A stretch of DNA of 7,475 bases from T1SED10-198M sp003554345 [NCBI: Candidatus Sumerlaeota bacterium] (GTDB lineage: Bacteria > Sumerlaeota > T1SED10-198M): contig PWGE01000391.1 in the NCBI GenBank assembly GCA_003554345.1, positions 1 to 7,475 on the forward strand, read 5' to 3'. This document shows positions 1 to 5,917 of the stretch, piece by piece (position 1 is the first letter of the stretch; each line of letters starts with the position of its first letter). The translations under genes were made by a program, and so were the position numbers. The notes beneath the pieces are model-generated. The model saw only the letters and a program-made list of their open reading frames with translations, ran no database searches and was not told the DNA's origin.

Positions 1-34
1 AAAATAAGAATAAGATGCCGATTCGGAGATCGGC
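1..34 (-). terminator. Possible intrinsic terminator of the minus-strand operon
   Basis: Read on the minus strand, a 6-bp stem (GCCGAT / ATCGGC, positions 34-29 and 22-17) encloses a 6-nt loop and is followed by a T-rich run reaching the window edge (ATCTTATTCTTATTTT). This is the layout of a Rho-independent terminator. It lies about 108 bp beyond the stop of the YkgJ-family gene, the last gene of the leftward operon. The stem is short and the T run is interrupted, so it could instead be part of a dispersed palindromic repeat. Confidence 0.4.
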
Positions 35-141
35 GCTCCCAGGAAAGCGGCAAGTCAATACTAAGGTTCAAGTTTTTTGATTAAAGTCCCTTATATTTTG
101 TAGGGTTTATTTTCAGAGGAGAAGAGTTCCGGAAGCCCGTC
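35..141. other. Non-coding stretch at left edge
   Basis: No convincing gene is seen between the edge palindrome and the stop of the YkgJ-family gene. On the plus strand, two frames stay open from the window edge to stops at about 80 and 84. Their short peptides resemble nothing I recognise, and open stretches of this length are common by chance. The tail of an upstream plus-strand gene cannot be excluded. Confidence 0.4.
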
Positions 142-1335
142 TTATAGATGAAAAAGGGAGCTTACAGATAAGGGGGATTTATCAAGAAGTGCCAGGTATT
201 TTTTTAATCGTTTGTTCTGAATAATTTTGTGCTGTTCGGGAACGTGATAACCATAGTGAAGTTCAATGAACTTTAACGAACTTCTGAGTGCTTCATCAGG
301 GGACACATCTTTATTATTCTCAAAAAGATGTTTGTATCGAAGAGCAATTACTCCTGTAAGGATAAGAGAATATTTTACCATGGTGGCTACATCTACAGAA
401 GGTTGCAAGAAGCTTTTCCTTTCCCACAAATGGATGAAGTACGAACGGAACAGGGGATGATCCCAATCGGGCTGGATGGGTATATTCTGATATTGTTTAA
501 ACTGGGAGGCGGAACGAAAAAGCTGACGATACACTGCAAACAATCGGCGGCTTTTGCTTAAAGTGCGATAATGTGCTATGGAATGCAGGTAGTCGCAGAT
601 GAACCACCAGTAACGTCGGTACCTCTTTTTCTCCGAATTGCGAAGCTTTTGAGCGGAATCAATGACAGTTTGAAAGTTCGTTTGTCCCAGGCCGGAAAGA
701 AAGAGGGCACAATTTTCGTCAAAAGGCCGTTTTTTATTTTCTTTGATGCCTATGAATTGTTTTAACATGGAAAAAAATACGTGCAATCCAATGAGCCTCG
801 TAGGAAAGTCCAGGGAAAATTCTCTGGTCTTCAGAAAAATGAAAAAGTAGTTTTCCATCTGCAGATATAATTCCGCAGGGATTTTTTTGCCTGAAAAAAT
901 ATTGATGGAAGAAGGAAGTATGCGTTCCTTTTCCTGATATAATTCATAAAGCTTTTCCCAGGGCATATTGTCAGGTTCCCCGGGAAAGGGTTGAAGATGA
1001 CGGCAGGCGAAAGAGTATCCTATATAGACTTTATCATCCAGCCTCTGGAAGGAATAGGGAAAGCGGCGGCAATGGAGGGGTTTGTTTTCCATCCCGTGTT
1101 CGTTGTGGATACGACAACTTCCGTCAACCTCAAGGAAATAGCAGCCATTACTCTGAAGCCCCAGTTTGTATGCCGCGCTGTTTCCAGGTTCAAAAAAAGA
1201 GCATGCTGGATAGAGTTCCTGGAGCTTCTCTTTTTCATTTTCCGACAGTGGTTTTTCATAATTGTTGGCACAGCAATCACCACATACTTTGCATTTGTAG
1301 GAAATTACCTGTGGAGCTTGAAATGAAATATTCAA
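142..1335 (-). CDS. YkgJ-family cysteine-cluster protein with long helical C-terminal region (FliB-like layout)
   Basis: The N-terminal ~115 residues carry the YkgJ-type (zinc- or iron-chelating, CxxC-rich) signature. Visible are C15-x2-C18-x2-C21-C22, then C65 (NGCYFL), C74 (DGSCRIH), C89 in PLHCRRFPY, and C111. The family probably binds a metal or Fe-S centre through these cysteines. Flagellin lysine methylase FliB has a similar N-terminal cluster and a similar length of about 400 residues. No flagellar gene is nearby, so methylase activity is not claimed. Residues ~120-397 are basic, aromatic and mostly helical, with no domain I recognise. The start is TTG at 1335, one base after the stop of the upstream gene; no ATG or GTG lies in frame between that stop and the cysteine cluster. 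The ribosome binding site is weak, so translational coupling is likely. It is the last gene of a three-gene leftward operon. The family call is firm; the biochemical role is unknown. Confidence 0.8.
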   Translation of the reverse strand: MNISFQAPQVISYKCKVCGDCCANNYEKPLSENEKEKLQELYPACSFFEPGNSAAYKLGLQSNGCYFLEVDGSCRIHNEHGMENKPLHCRRFPYSFQRLDDKVYIGYSFACRHLQPFPGEPDNMPWEKLYELYQEKERILPSSINIFSGKKIPAELYLQMENYFFIFLKTREFSLDFPTRLIGLHVFFSMLKQFIGIKENKKRPFDENCALFLSGLGQTNFQTVIDSAQKLRNSEKKRYRRYWWFICDYLHSIAHYRTLSKSRRLFAVYRQLFRSASQFKQYQNIPIQPDWDHPLFRSYFIHLWERKSFLQPSVDVATMVKYSLILTGVIALRYKHLFENNKDVSPDEALRSSLKFIELHYGYHVPEQHKIIQNKRLKKYLALLDKSPLSVSSLFHL

Positions 1336-1336
1336 T

Positions 1337-1900
1337 TTATTTCCGTGAGGTTATTCTTTTATGTTCGAGGTATTGCAGTAAATCATATCGAAGAGTATTA
1401 TACAGTTGACTTTTTATGCTGATTTTCTCTTCCTCAAGATATTCCTGAACCACTTTCATGAGTGTTTCTTTTAAAATCGGAAGATGTTTATTAACTTCTT
1501 CGACCAGAAAATGTTCCAGCTCCTGGAGGGCTTTTTCCCTGAAAAAAGGATGGTCGAAAGCATTGTCACAAAAGGTTTTCAGTTCCTCTTCCCTTTGCCG
1601 GTCTATCTTTTTCGGAGAGTCCTTCTCTGAGATCTCTTTTGGTGAAGAAGCACCTTCTTTTTTTTCATAATTCTCGATATTTTGAATTTGCCTGGAAATA
1701 AAATCTTCTATAAGTGAAAAGAGGAACGTTAATTCTTCAGTAAGTAATCGGGCATCATCTTTTTCACCTTCCAGGTGTTTGGCGTACGCTTCGTTGTATT
1801 TTTCTTTTAATAGAGTGTCCTCAATGCCCAGTGTTTTTAGGGCATGAAGTTTTTTGCTGATTACACTGAGTTCTTCAAGAAAATAGTTTTCTTTATTCAT
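1337..1900 (-). CDS. Hypothetical charged alpha-helical protein, 187 aa
   Basis: I do not recognise the family. The protein is rich in Glu, Lys and Leu and appears wholly helical. It has an N-terminal helical half (~1-80), a polar linker (~80-105, rich in Ser, Pro, Lys and Glu), and a C-terminal helical half (~106-187) containing a compact DHPFFREKAL segment. There is one cysteine (C111), and no signal peptide or membrane segment, so it is probably cytoplasmic. The ATG at 1900 is the only good start because a stop lies in frame seven codons before it. No clear Shine-Dalgarno is visible. It lies 41 bp after the coiled-coil gene and its TAA is one base from the TTG of the YkgJ-family gene, which supports co-expression. 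It could be a partner or scaffold for the YkgJ-family protein; that is inference from position only. Confidence 0.7.
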   Translation of the reverse strand: MNKENYFLEELSVISKKLHALKTLGIEDTLLKEKYNEAYAKHLEGEKDDARLLTEELTFLFSLIEDFISRQIQNIENYEKKEGASSPKEISEKDSPKKIDRQREEELKTFCDNAFDHPFFREKALQELEHFLVEEVNKHLPILKETLMKVVQEYLEEEKISIKSQLYNTLRYDLLQYLEHKRITSRK

Positions 1901-1941
1901 GATATGGTTACTGCTTCAGGAGGGGTGATAATGCTCCGGTT

Positions 1942-2466
1942 TTATGATAAAAGGTCGTCTTTCATTTCGTCAAATTGCTTGATATTGGCAAGATACTCCT
2001 GCTTGAGCTGTTTGAGTTTCTGGACCTGGGCTTTGAGCTTTTCCTGACGCTTTTCCAGTTCTTCTACTTCCGTGGTGAGAGAGTTGATCTCTCCTTCCAG
2101 CTGGCTATTTTGCTTTTCCACACTGTCCATGTCGCCCTGAAGAGATTTTTTTTGGGAGCGCTTGCTCTGGACGTTTTTTAAAAGCTGGTCCTGGTCTTTT
2201 TCCAGCCCTGCTGTGACTTCGCTCAACTTTTTTTCTTCGCTTTGCAATTCTTTGAGCTGTGCTCCCAGTTTCGAATGGAGATCTTTGTGTCGGGTAATAT
2301 TGTGCTGGGCATCAATTATACGTCCGGTGAGGTATTCGGTTTCTCTCAGTAAGCTGACGACTCTCTCTTCTTCCTGGTCTTGAAGAGCCTGAAAAAGCTC
2401 ATTAAAGGAGGCTACGTTTGTTTTTTCCTCACGTTGACCGGTTTGTTGCTTTTTTTTCTCAGCCAT
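1942..2466 (-). CDS. Hypothetical coiled-coil protein, 174 aa
   Basis: From about residue 30 to 165 the protein is a nearly unbroken heptad-like coiled coil rich in Gln, Glu, Lys and Leu (for example LEGEINSLTTEVEELEKRQ). The first ~17 residues are very basic and polar and probably disordered. There is no cysteine, signal peptide or membrane segment. Such composition fits a structural or scaffolding protein, but database matches to coiled coils are uninformative and I assign no family. The ATG at 2466 is supported by an AGGAG at 2475-2479 (minus strand), eight bases upstream. It is the first gene of the leftward operon and is divergent from cmk across an 87-bp gap. Confidence 0.75.
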   Translation of the reverse strand: MAEKKKQQTGQREEKTNVASFNELFQALQDQEEERVVSLLRETEYLTGRIIDAQHNITRHKDLHSKLGAQLKELQSEEKKLSEVTAGLEKDQDQLLKNVQSKRSQKKSLQGDMDSVEKQNSQLEGEINSLTTEVEELEKRQEKLKAQVQKLKQLKQEYLANIKQFDEMKDDLLS

Positions 2467-2474
2467 TTCTTTTA

Positions 2475-2479
2475 CTCCT
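2475..2479 (-). promoter_or_regulatory. Ribosome binding site of the coiled-coil gene
   Basis: AGGAG on the minus strand, eight bases before the ATG at 2466. It is the only good Shine-Dalgarno in the leftward operon; the two downstream genes have weak or no sites and probably depend on coupling. Confidence 0.65.
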
Positions 2480-2488
2480 AAGCTATGC

Positions 2489-2516
2489 TTGACTTTCCAG
2501 GATATACTTTTATCTT
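2489..2516 (+). promoter_or_regulatory. Candidate sigma-70-type promoter for cmk-plsC
   Basis: TTGACT at 2489-2494 matches the -35 consensus at five of six bases. TATCTT at 2511-2516 matches the -10 at four of six, with a 16-bp spacer. The predicted transcription start near 2523 would give a leader of about 30 nt before the GTG at 2554. It lies in the divergent gap between cmk and the coiled-coil gene, where a promoter is expected. I did not find an equally good minus-strand promoter there. Confidence 0.5.
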
Positions 2517-2553
2517 ATTTTCACGTATTATCAAATGATACCTGGGATTAAAT

Positions 2554-3255
2554 GTGGTAGCAAAGAATTCATACCTGCCGGTTGTTGCTCTTGATGGTCC
2601 AGTAGGGGTCGGAAAAAGCACGGTGGCCATGAGTCTGGCTCATAGACTTGACTTTTATTATCTCGATACCGGTGCTATGTACAGGGCTTTTGCTCTTAAG
2701 TGCCTCAAAGAAAGGGTCTCTCTTGCTGCATTGAATGATTCCCGTCATCAGCTTTTTAGGGATACTATTATTAATATCGTCTATACCAGCAAAGGCTTCT
2801 GTATTACACTGGATGGTGAAGATGTTACATCTCAAATACGAATGCCTGAAGTGAGTGCTTATTCTTCGAAAGTGTCAAGCTATAAGTCAGTTCGTGATTA
2901 TTTGATTTCTCAGCAACGCCGCATAGGAAGGACGCAGCCCTCGGTAGTAGAAGGACGCGATATCGGGACGGTTGTTTTTCCCGATGCCTTTTTGAAGGTC
3001 TATCTTGATGCTGAATTTTCGGAACGGGTGCGCAGACGCTATATCCAATATCAGCAATGTGAAATTGATATACCGAAAGAGAAGCTCGAAGAAAGTATCC
3101 GGGTCCGGGATAAGGAGGATTTGAGCAGGCCTTTCGGGGCCCTTAGAAAAGCAGAAGATGCGTATTATGTGGATTCTACTTCATTAAATGCGGATCAGGT
3201 TATTAATGAAATTTTGAAATTGTATGAGAAGAGAAAATGTCTGGTTTCGGTCTGA
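2554..3255 (+). CDS. cmk: Cytidylate (CMP/dCMP) kinase
   Basis: Transfers the ATP gamma-phosphate to CMP or dCMP to make CDP or dCDP in the cytoplasm, serving RNA, DNA and CDP-lipid precursor supply. The 233-aa length is normal. Motifs appear in family order: P-loop GPVGVGKST (15-23), LDTGAMYR (37-44), the CMP-binding VTSQIRMPEV (91-100), EGRDIGTVVFPDA (133-145), the lid-region RDKEDLSR (185-192), and AEDAYYVDST (200-209). The start is GTG; an in-frame TGA at 2536 rules out a longer product, and the overlapping ATG at 2552 is out of frame and stops at once. A modest GGGA at 2544-2547 could serve as ribosome binding site. It overlaps plsC by 19 bp, implying co-transcription. Confidence 0.96.
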   Translation: MVAKNSYLPVVALDGPVGVGKSTVAMSLAHRLDFYYLDTGAMYRAFALKCLKERVSLAALNDSRHQLFRDTIINIVYTSKGFCITLDGEDVTSQIRMPEVSAYSSKVSSYKSVRDYLISQQRRIGRTQPSVVEGRDIGTVVFPDAFLKVYLDAEFSERVRRRYIQYQQCEIDIPKEKLEESIRVRDKEDLSRPFGALRKAEDAYYVDSTSLNADQVINEILKLYEKRKCLVSV

Positions 3256-3869
3256 TATATTATATTTCCAGATACCTTGTCTATGCCTTCTGTAAAATGT
3301 ATTTTCGCCTTTCTATTACCTATCATGCCTCTATTGACTGGGATAAAAATTACCTGGTGGTTGCCAATCATGCCAGTTTTCTGGACCCGCCGTTGCTGGG
3401 GGTGGGCATGAAAAAAGGAGTGCATTTTCTTGCCAAGTATGAGCTGTCAAAGGTGCCGATATGGGGAAAACTTATGGTCCGTAAATTCGGGACCGTTCCG
3501 GTTCGAAGGGGTAAAGGGGATATCCAGGCTCTGAAATCGATTATTTCTCTCTTGAAAGGGGGAGGAAATGTGGCGGTATTTCCCGAGGGAACCCGCACAC
3601 TTGACGGAAAATTTAGAAAGCCACGGCCTGGTATCGGGATGGTTGCCTATCAAACGCAGGCTACTATTCTGCCTGTGTATATTCATAATACCTTTCATGC
3701 TATGCCCAAATCATCAAATATTCCCAGACCGGTAAAGGTTTCCATGCACTTTGGTAAGCCGTATCGTCCCTCTGCTTATAATAAAGAAAAGTCTAAAGAG
3801 CTGTATCAGGAGATTGCTGAAGAGATGATGGAGAAAATTAAAGAAATATCCCGTTCCGCTCCTTCTTGA
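3237..3869 (+). CDS. plsC: 1-acyl-sn-glycerol-3-phosphate acyltransferase (PlsC)
   Basis: Acylates lysophosphatidic acid at the sn-2 position to form phosphatidic acid at the inner face of the membrane. Acyltransferase motifs are all present: the catalytic NHASFLD (44-50, His45 and Asp50 of the HX4D box), GTVPVRRG (85-92), the substrate-binding FPEGTRT (115-121), and ILPVYI (144-149). A hydrophobic, aromatic segment at ~5-25 probably anchors it to the membrane. The 210-aa length is typical of the short bacterial form. The ATG at 3237 lies inside the end of cmk in another frame (19-bp overlap), with a purine-rich GAGAAGAGAAA just upstream. A cmk-plsC pairing occurs in several bacterial groups. 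A relative acting on another lysolipid is possible, but PlsC is by far the most likely. Confidence 0.93.
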   Translation: MSGFGLIYYISRYLVYAFCKMYFRLSITYHASIDWDKNYLVVANHASFLDPPLLGVGMKKGVHFLAKYELSKVPIWGKLMVRKFGTVPVRRGKGDIQALKSIISLLKGGGNVAVFPEGTRTLDGKFRKPRPGIGMVAYQTQATILPVYIHNTFHAMPKSSNIPRPVKVSMHFGKPYRPSAYNKEKSKELYQEIAEEMMEKIKEISRSAPS

Positions 3870-3894
3870 TTTTATCTTTGCTTTTTTTGGGAGT

Positions 3895-3922
3895 TTGCTA
3901 TTCGAGTAAAAAAATATATACT
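3895..3922 (+). promoter_or_regulatory. Candidate promoter for pfp
   Basis: TTGCTA (3895-3900) and TATACT (3917-3922) are separated by 16 bp in the AT-rich 98-bp gap between plsC and pfp. The -10 matches consensus at five of six bases; the -35 matches four of six. The gap size, the strong ribosome binding site and the terminator after pfp all suggest that pfp is expressed as its own unit. Confidence 0.45.
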
Positions 3923-3952
3923 GAAAAATGTGAATAGTTAAAATAAACTTAA

Positions 3953-3960
3953 AAGGAGGA
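3953..3960 (+). promoter_or_regulatory. Strong Shine-Dalgarno of pfp
   Basis: AAGGAGGA ends seven bases before the ATG at 3968. It is the strongest ribosome binding site in the window, fitting a highly expressed glycolytic gene, and it fixes the start. Confidence 0.85.
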
Positions 3961-3967
3961 GAATATT

Positions 3968-5158
3968 ATGGCAGGAAATTTATTAGTCGGTCAATCTGGC
4001 GGACCTACCATGGTCATTAACCAGAGTCTCGTTGGAATAGTTCAGGAAGCCAAAAAAAGTGAAAAAATTGATAAGATTTATGGTGCGCTTAACGGCGTGG
4101 TAGGAATTATGAATGAAGACCTGGTTGATTTACGCCAGGAATCGGAGGAAAAGCTGGAAGAGGTTGCTTGTACTCCTTCTGCAGCCCTGGGTTCCTGTCG
4201 GCATAAACCCACCCGCGAAGATTGCGAAAAGATTTTTTCAGTCTGTCAGAAATATGATGTTCGTTATTTTTACTACATAGGGGGTAATGATTCGGCGGAA
4301 GCCGCACATATCGTGAATTCCATTGCCCGCGATAATAATTATGAAATCAGGGTCTTTCATATTCCTAAAACTATTGATAATGACCTGCGGGTTACCGATC
4401 ATTGCCCTGGTTATGCCAGTGCCGCACGCTATGTCGCTATGAGTTTTATGGGTAATGACCTTGATAATCGCTCTCTGCCCGGTATTAAAATTGATGTGGT
4501 CATGGGACGTCATGCGGGCTTTCTGACGGGAGCGTCCTCCCTGGCACGCTTTGCTCCTGATGCCGGACCCCACCTGATATACCTTCCTGAAAAACCGGTC
4601 AGCCTTGATAAGATGACGGAAGATATAAAAAAGGTCTATGAAAAGTATGGGCGTTGTCTCGTTGCTGTGGCAGAAGGTATCTGTGGTGAGTCTGGCAACC
4701 CTATTATGGAGGCATATGCAGATGAGGTGGACTCTCATGGTAATATTCAGTTGAGTGGAACTGGTGCCCTTGGAGATTTTCTGGTAGCGAATGTAAAACA
4801 ACGCCTTGGAAAAGGTTATAGGGTGAGAACTGATACGCTGGGCTATAATCAGCGCTGTTTCCCCGGTGTGTATTCTGAGGTTGATGCCAGGGAAGCCAGA
4901 ATGGTAGGCAGAGCTGGTGTGCAATATGCAACCAGGGGAGAAGTTGCTGGTAGCGTGGCTATTAAGCGTACCGGTGAAGGAGATCAGTATGATAGTGAAC
5001 CTTTCTTCACGGACCTGGAAAACGTGGCAAAGGTCACTAAGCCCATGCCTGATGAGTTTATAAGTTCAGAGGGCAATGACGTTACGGAAGAGTTTCTGCG
5101 TTATGTGAAACCTCTGGTAGGGAAATTGCCACAACCGGCTCTTCTTGAAAAAAAATAA
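3968..5158 (+). CDS. pfp: Pyrophosphate-dependent 6-phosphofructokinase
   Basis: Interconverts fructose 6-phosphate and fructose 1,6-bisphosphate in the cytoplasm. The phosphofructokinase family is clear from SGGPT (10-14), GGNDS (105-109), PKTIDND (133-139), MGRHAG (179-184) and the sugar-phosphate-binding region RTDTLGYNQRC (about 288-298). Two residues point to pyrophosphate rather than ATP as phosphoryl donor: Asp108 in GGNDS, where ATP enzymes have Gly (GGDGS), and Lys135 in PKTIDND, where ATP enzymes have Gly (PGTIDND). The first Asp of the usual GGDDS is Asn here; as I recall, this GGNDS form occurs in a branch of PPi-type enzymes. The 396-aa length fits that branch rather than the ~320-aa ATP enzyme. 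It probably works reversibly in both glycolysis and gluconeogenesis. It appears monocistronic, with its own candidate promoter, strong ribosome binding site and following terminator. Confidence 0.92.
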   Translation: MAGNLLVGQSGGPTMVINQSLVGIVQEAKKSEKIDKIYGALNGVVGIMNEDLVDLRQESEEKLEEVACTPSAALGSCRHKPTREDCEKIFSVCQKYDVRYFYYIGGNDSAEAAHIVNSIARDNNYEIRVFHIPKTIDNDLRVTDHCPGYASAARYVAMSFMGNDLDNRSLPGIKIDVVMGRHAGFLTGASSLARFAPDAGPHLIYLPEKPVSLDKMTEDIKKVYEKYGRCLVAVAEGICGESGNPIMEAYADEVDSHGNIQLSGTGALGDFLVANVKQRLGKGYRVRTDTLGYNQRCFPGVYSEVDAREARMVGRAGVQYATRGEVAGSVAIKRTGEGDQYDSEPFFTDLENVAKVTKPMPDEFISSEGNDVTEEFLRYVKPLVGKLPQPALLEKK

Positions 5159-5198
5159 GGTCTCTGATATTGAGATAACGGAAAAAGATTGAGATGTA

Positions 5199-5240
5199 AA
5201 AGCGCCTTTCATTGTTTCAGATGAAAGGCGCTTTATTTTT
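5199..5240 (+). terminator. Intrinsic terminator after pfp
   Basis: A perfect 14-bp stem (5199-5212 with 5221-5234; core AGCGCCTTTCAT / ATGAAAGGCGCT) encloses an 8-nt loop (TGTTTCAG) and runs into TTTATTTTT. This is a textbook Rho-independent terminator 40 bp after the pfp stop. Its tail ends about 15 bases before the ATG of the next gene, leaving almost no room for a separate promoter and leader. Confidence 0.92.
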
Positions 5241-5254
5241 GTGGCACATTACCT

Positions 5255-5908
5255 ATGGCGCAAGAAAAACTGATTATTTTTGATCTCGATGGAACACTCA
5301 TTGATGATACAATCTATATCTGGAAGACACTGCATGAGCATTTTGAAACCGATCCTCTTCGTCGCCGCCAGGCTTACCAGGATTATCGGGCCGGGAAGAT
5401 AGATTATAACCGGTGGGCTCAAATTGACCTCGAATTGCTTAAGGACAGGAATGTTTCCAGAAATGACATAGATGCCCTTTTTGAAAACCTGAAACTGGTT
5501 CCCAATGCACGTGAAACTCTCCTTTCTCTCAAGAATAGAAGCTGGAAAATGGCAGTTATATCCGGATCTGTTGACCGCGCTCTTTATTCTGTTCTCCCCG
5601 ATGCCGATGAATTATTCGATGATGTTTTTATCAATGTTTTGAAGTTTGATAAAAAAGGGTTTCTCCAGGATATTGTGCCTACTCCTTTTGATATGGAACA
5701 TAAGGCGGCAGGGTTGCATTTTCTGGCAGATAAGTATAATATAAATATTCAGGATGTCGTTTTCGTTGGTGACAATGATAATGATGTCCATATTGCCCGG
5801 GAAGCAGGCATGAGTATAGCATTTAATTCCAAGTCCCGCCAGCTTGAGAGGGTTTCGACTTTTGTTGTTGCAGAAAACGATCTTAGAATAATTTTGACCT
5901 GGGTGTAG
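5255..5908 (+). CDS. HAD-superfamily phosphatase, phosphoserine-phosphatase-like (SerB-like)
   Basis: Haloacid-dehalogenase-fold hydrolase using an Asp nucleophile and Mg2+. Motif I is FDLDGTL with nucleophile Asp10 and acid/base Asp12; motif II is ISGS (Ser103); motif III is probably Lys150; motif IV is GDNDNDVHIAREAG with metal ligands Asp173 and Asp177. The helical cap between motifs I and II (~16-82) includes RAGKIDYNRWAQID, resembling the small cap of the SerB-like class. The length (217 aa) fits. The substrate is not determined; phosphoserine is one possibility but no serine-pathway gene is nearby. The ATG at 5255 is the only start (in-frame TGA at 5222) yet has no Shine-Dalgarno and sits just after the pfp terminator. 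The next gene follows after 9 bp, so this may head a pilus-motor operon. Confidence 0.85.
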   Translation: MAQEKLIIFDLDGTLIDDTIYIWKTLHEHFETDPLRRRQAYQDYRAGKIDYNRWAQIDLELLKDRNVSRNDIDALFENLKLVPNARETLLSLKNRSWKMAVISGSVDRALYSVLPDADELFDDVFINVLKFDKKGFLQDIVPTPFDMEHKAAGLHFLADKYNINIQDVVFVGDNDNDVHIAREAGMSIAFNSKSRQLERVSTFVVAENDLRIILTWV

Positions 5909-5917
5909 GGTGAAATA

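Noticed and set aside
991-1326. Plus-strand 111-codon open frame opposite the YkgJ-family gene
   Set aside because: It is antisense to a well-supported gene with conserved cysteine motifs, has no recognisable domain, and its hydrophobic content is what the reverse complement of that gene would give.
2467-2553. Minus-strand promoter for the coiled-coil operon
   Set aside because: Several AT-rich hexamers exist (for example TTGATA and TAAGAT on the minus strand), but none are at an acceptable 16-18 bp spacing, so no site is called.
3870-3900. T-rich stretch after plsC as a terminator
   Set aside because: There is a T7 run but no inverted repeat before it.
4238-4924. Minus-strand 228-codon open frame inside pfp
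   Set aside because: It lies antisense to conserved phosphofructokinase motifs and its protein has no recognisable feature; it is a shadow of pfp codon bias.
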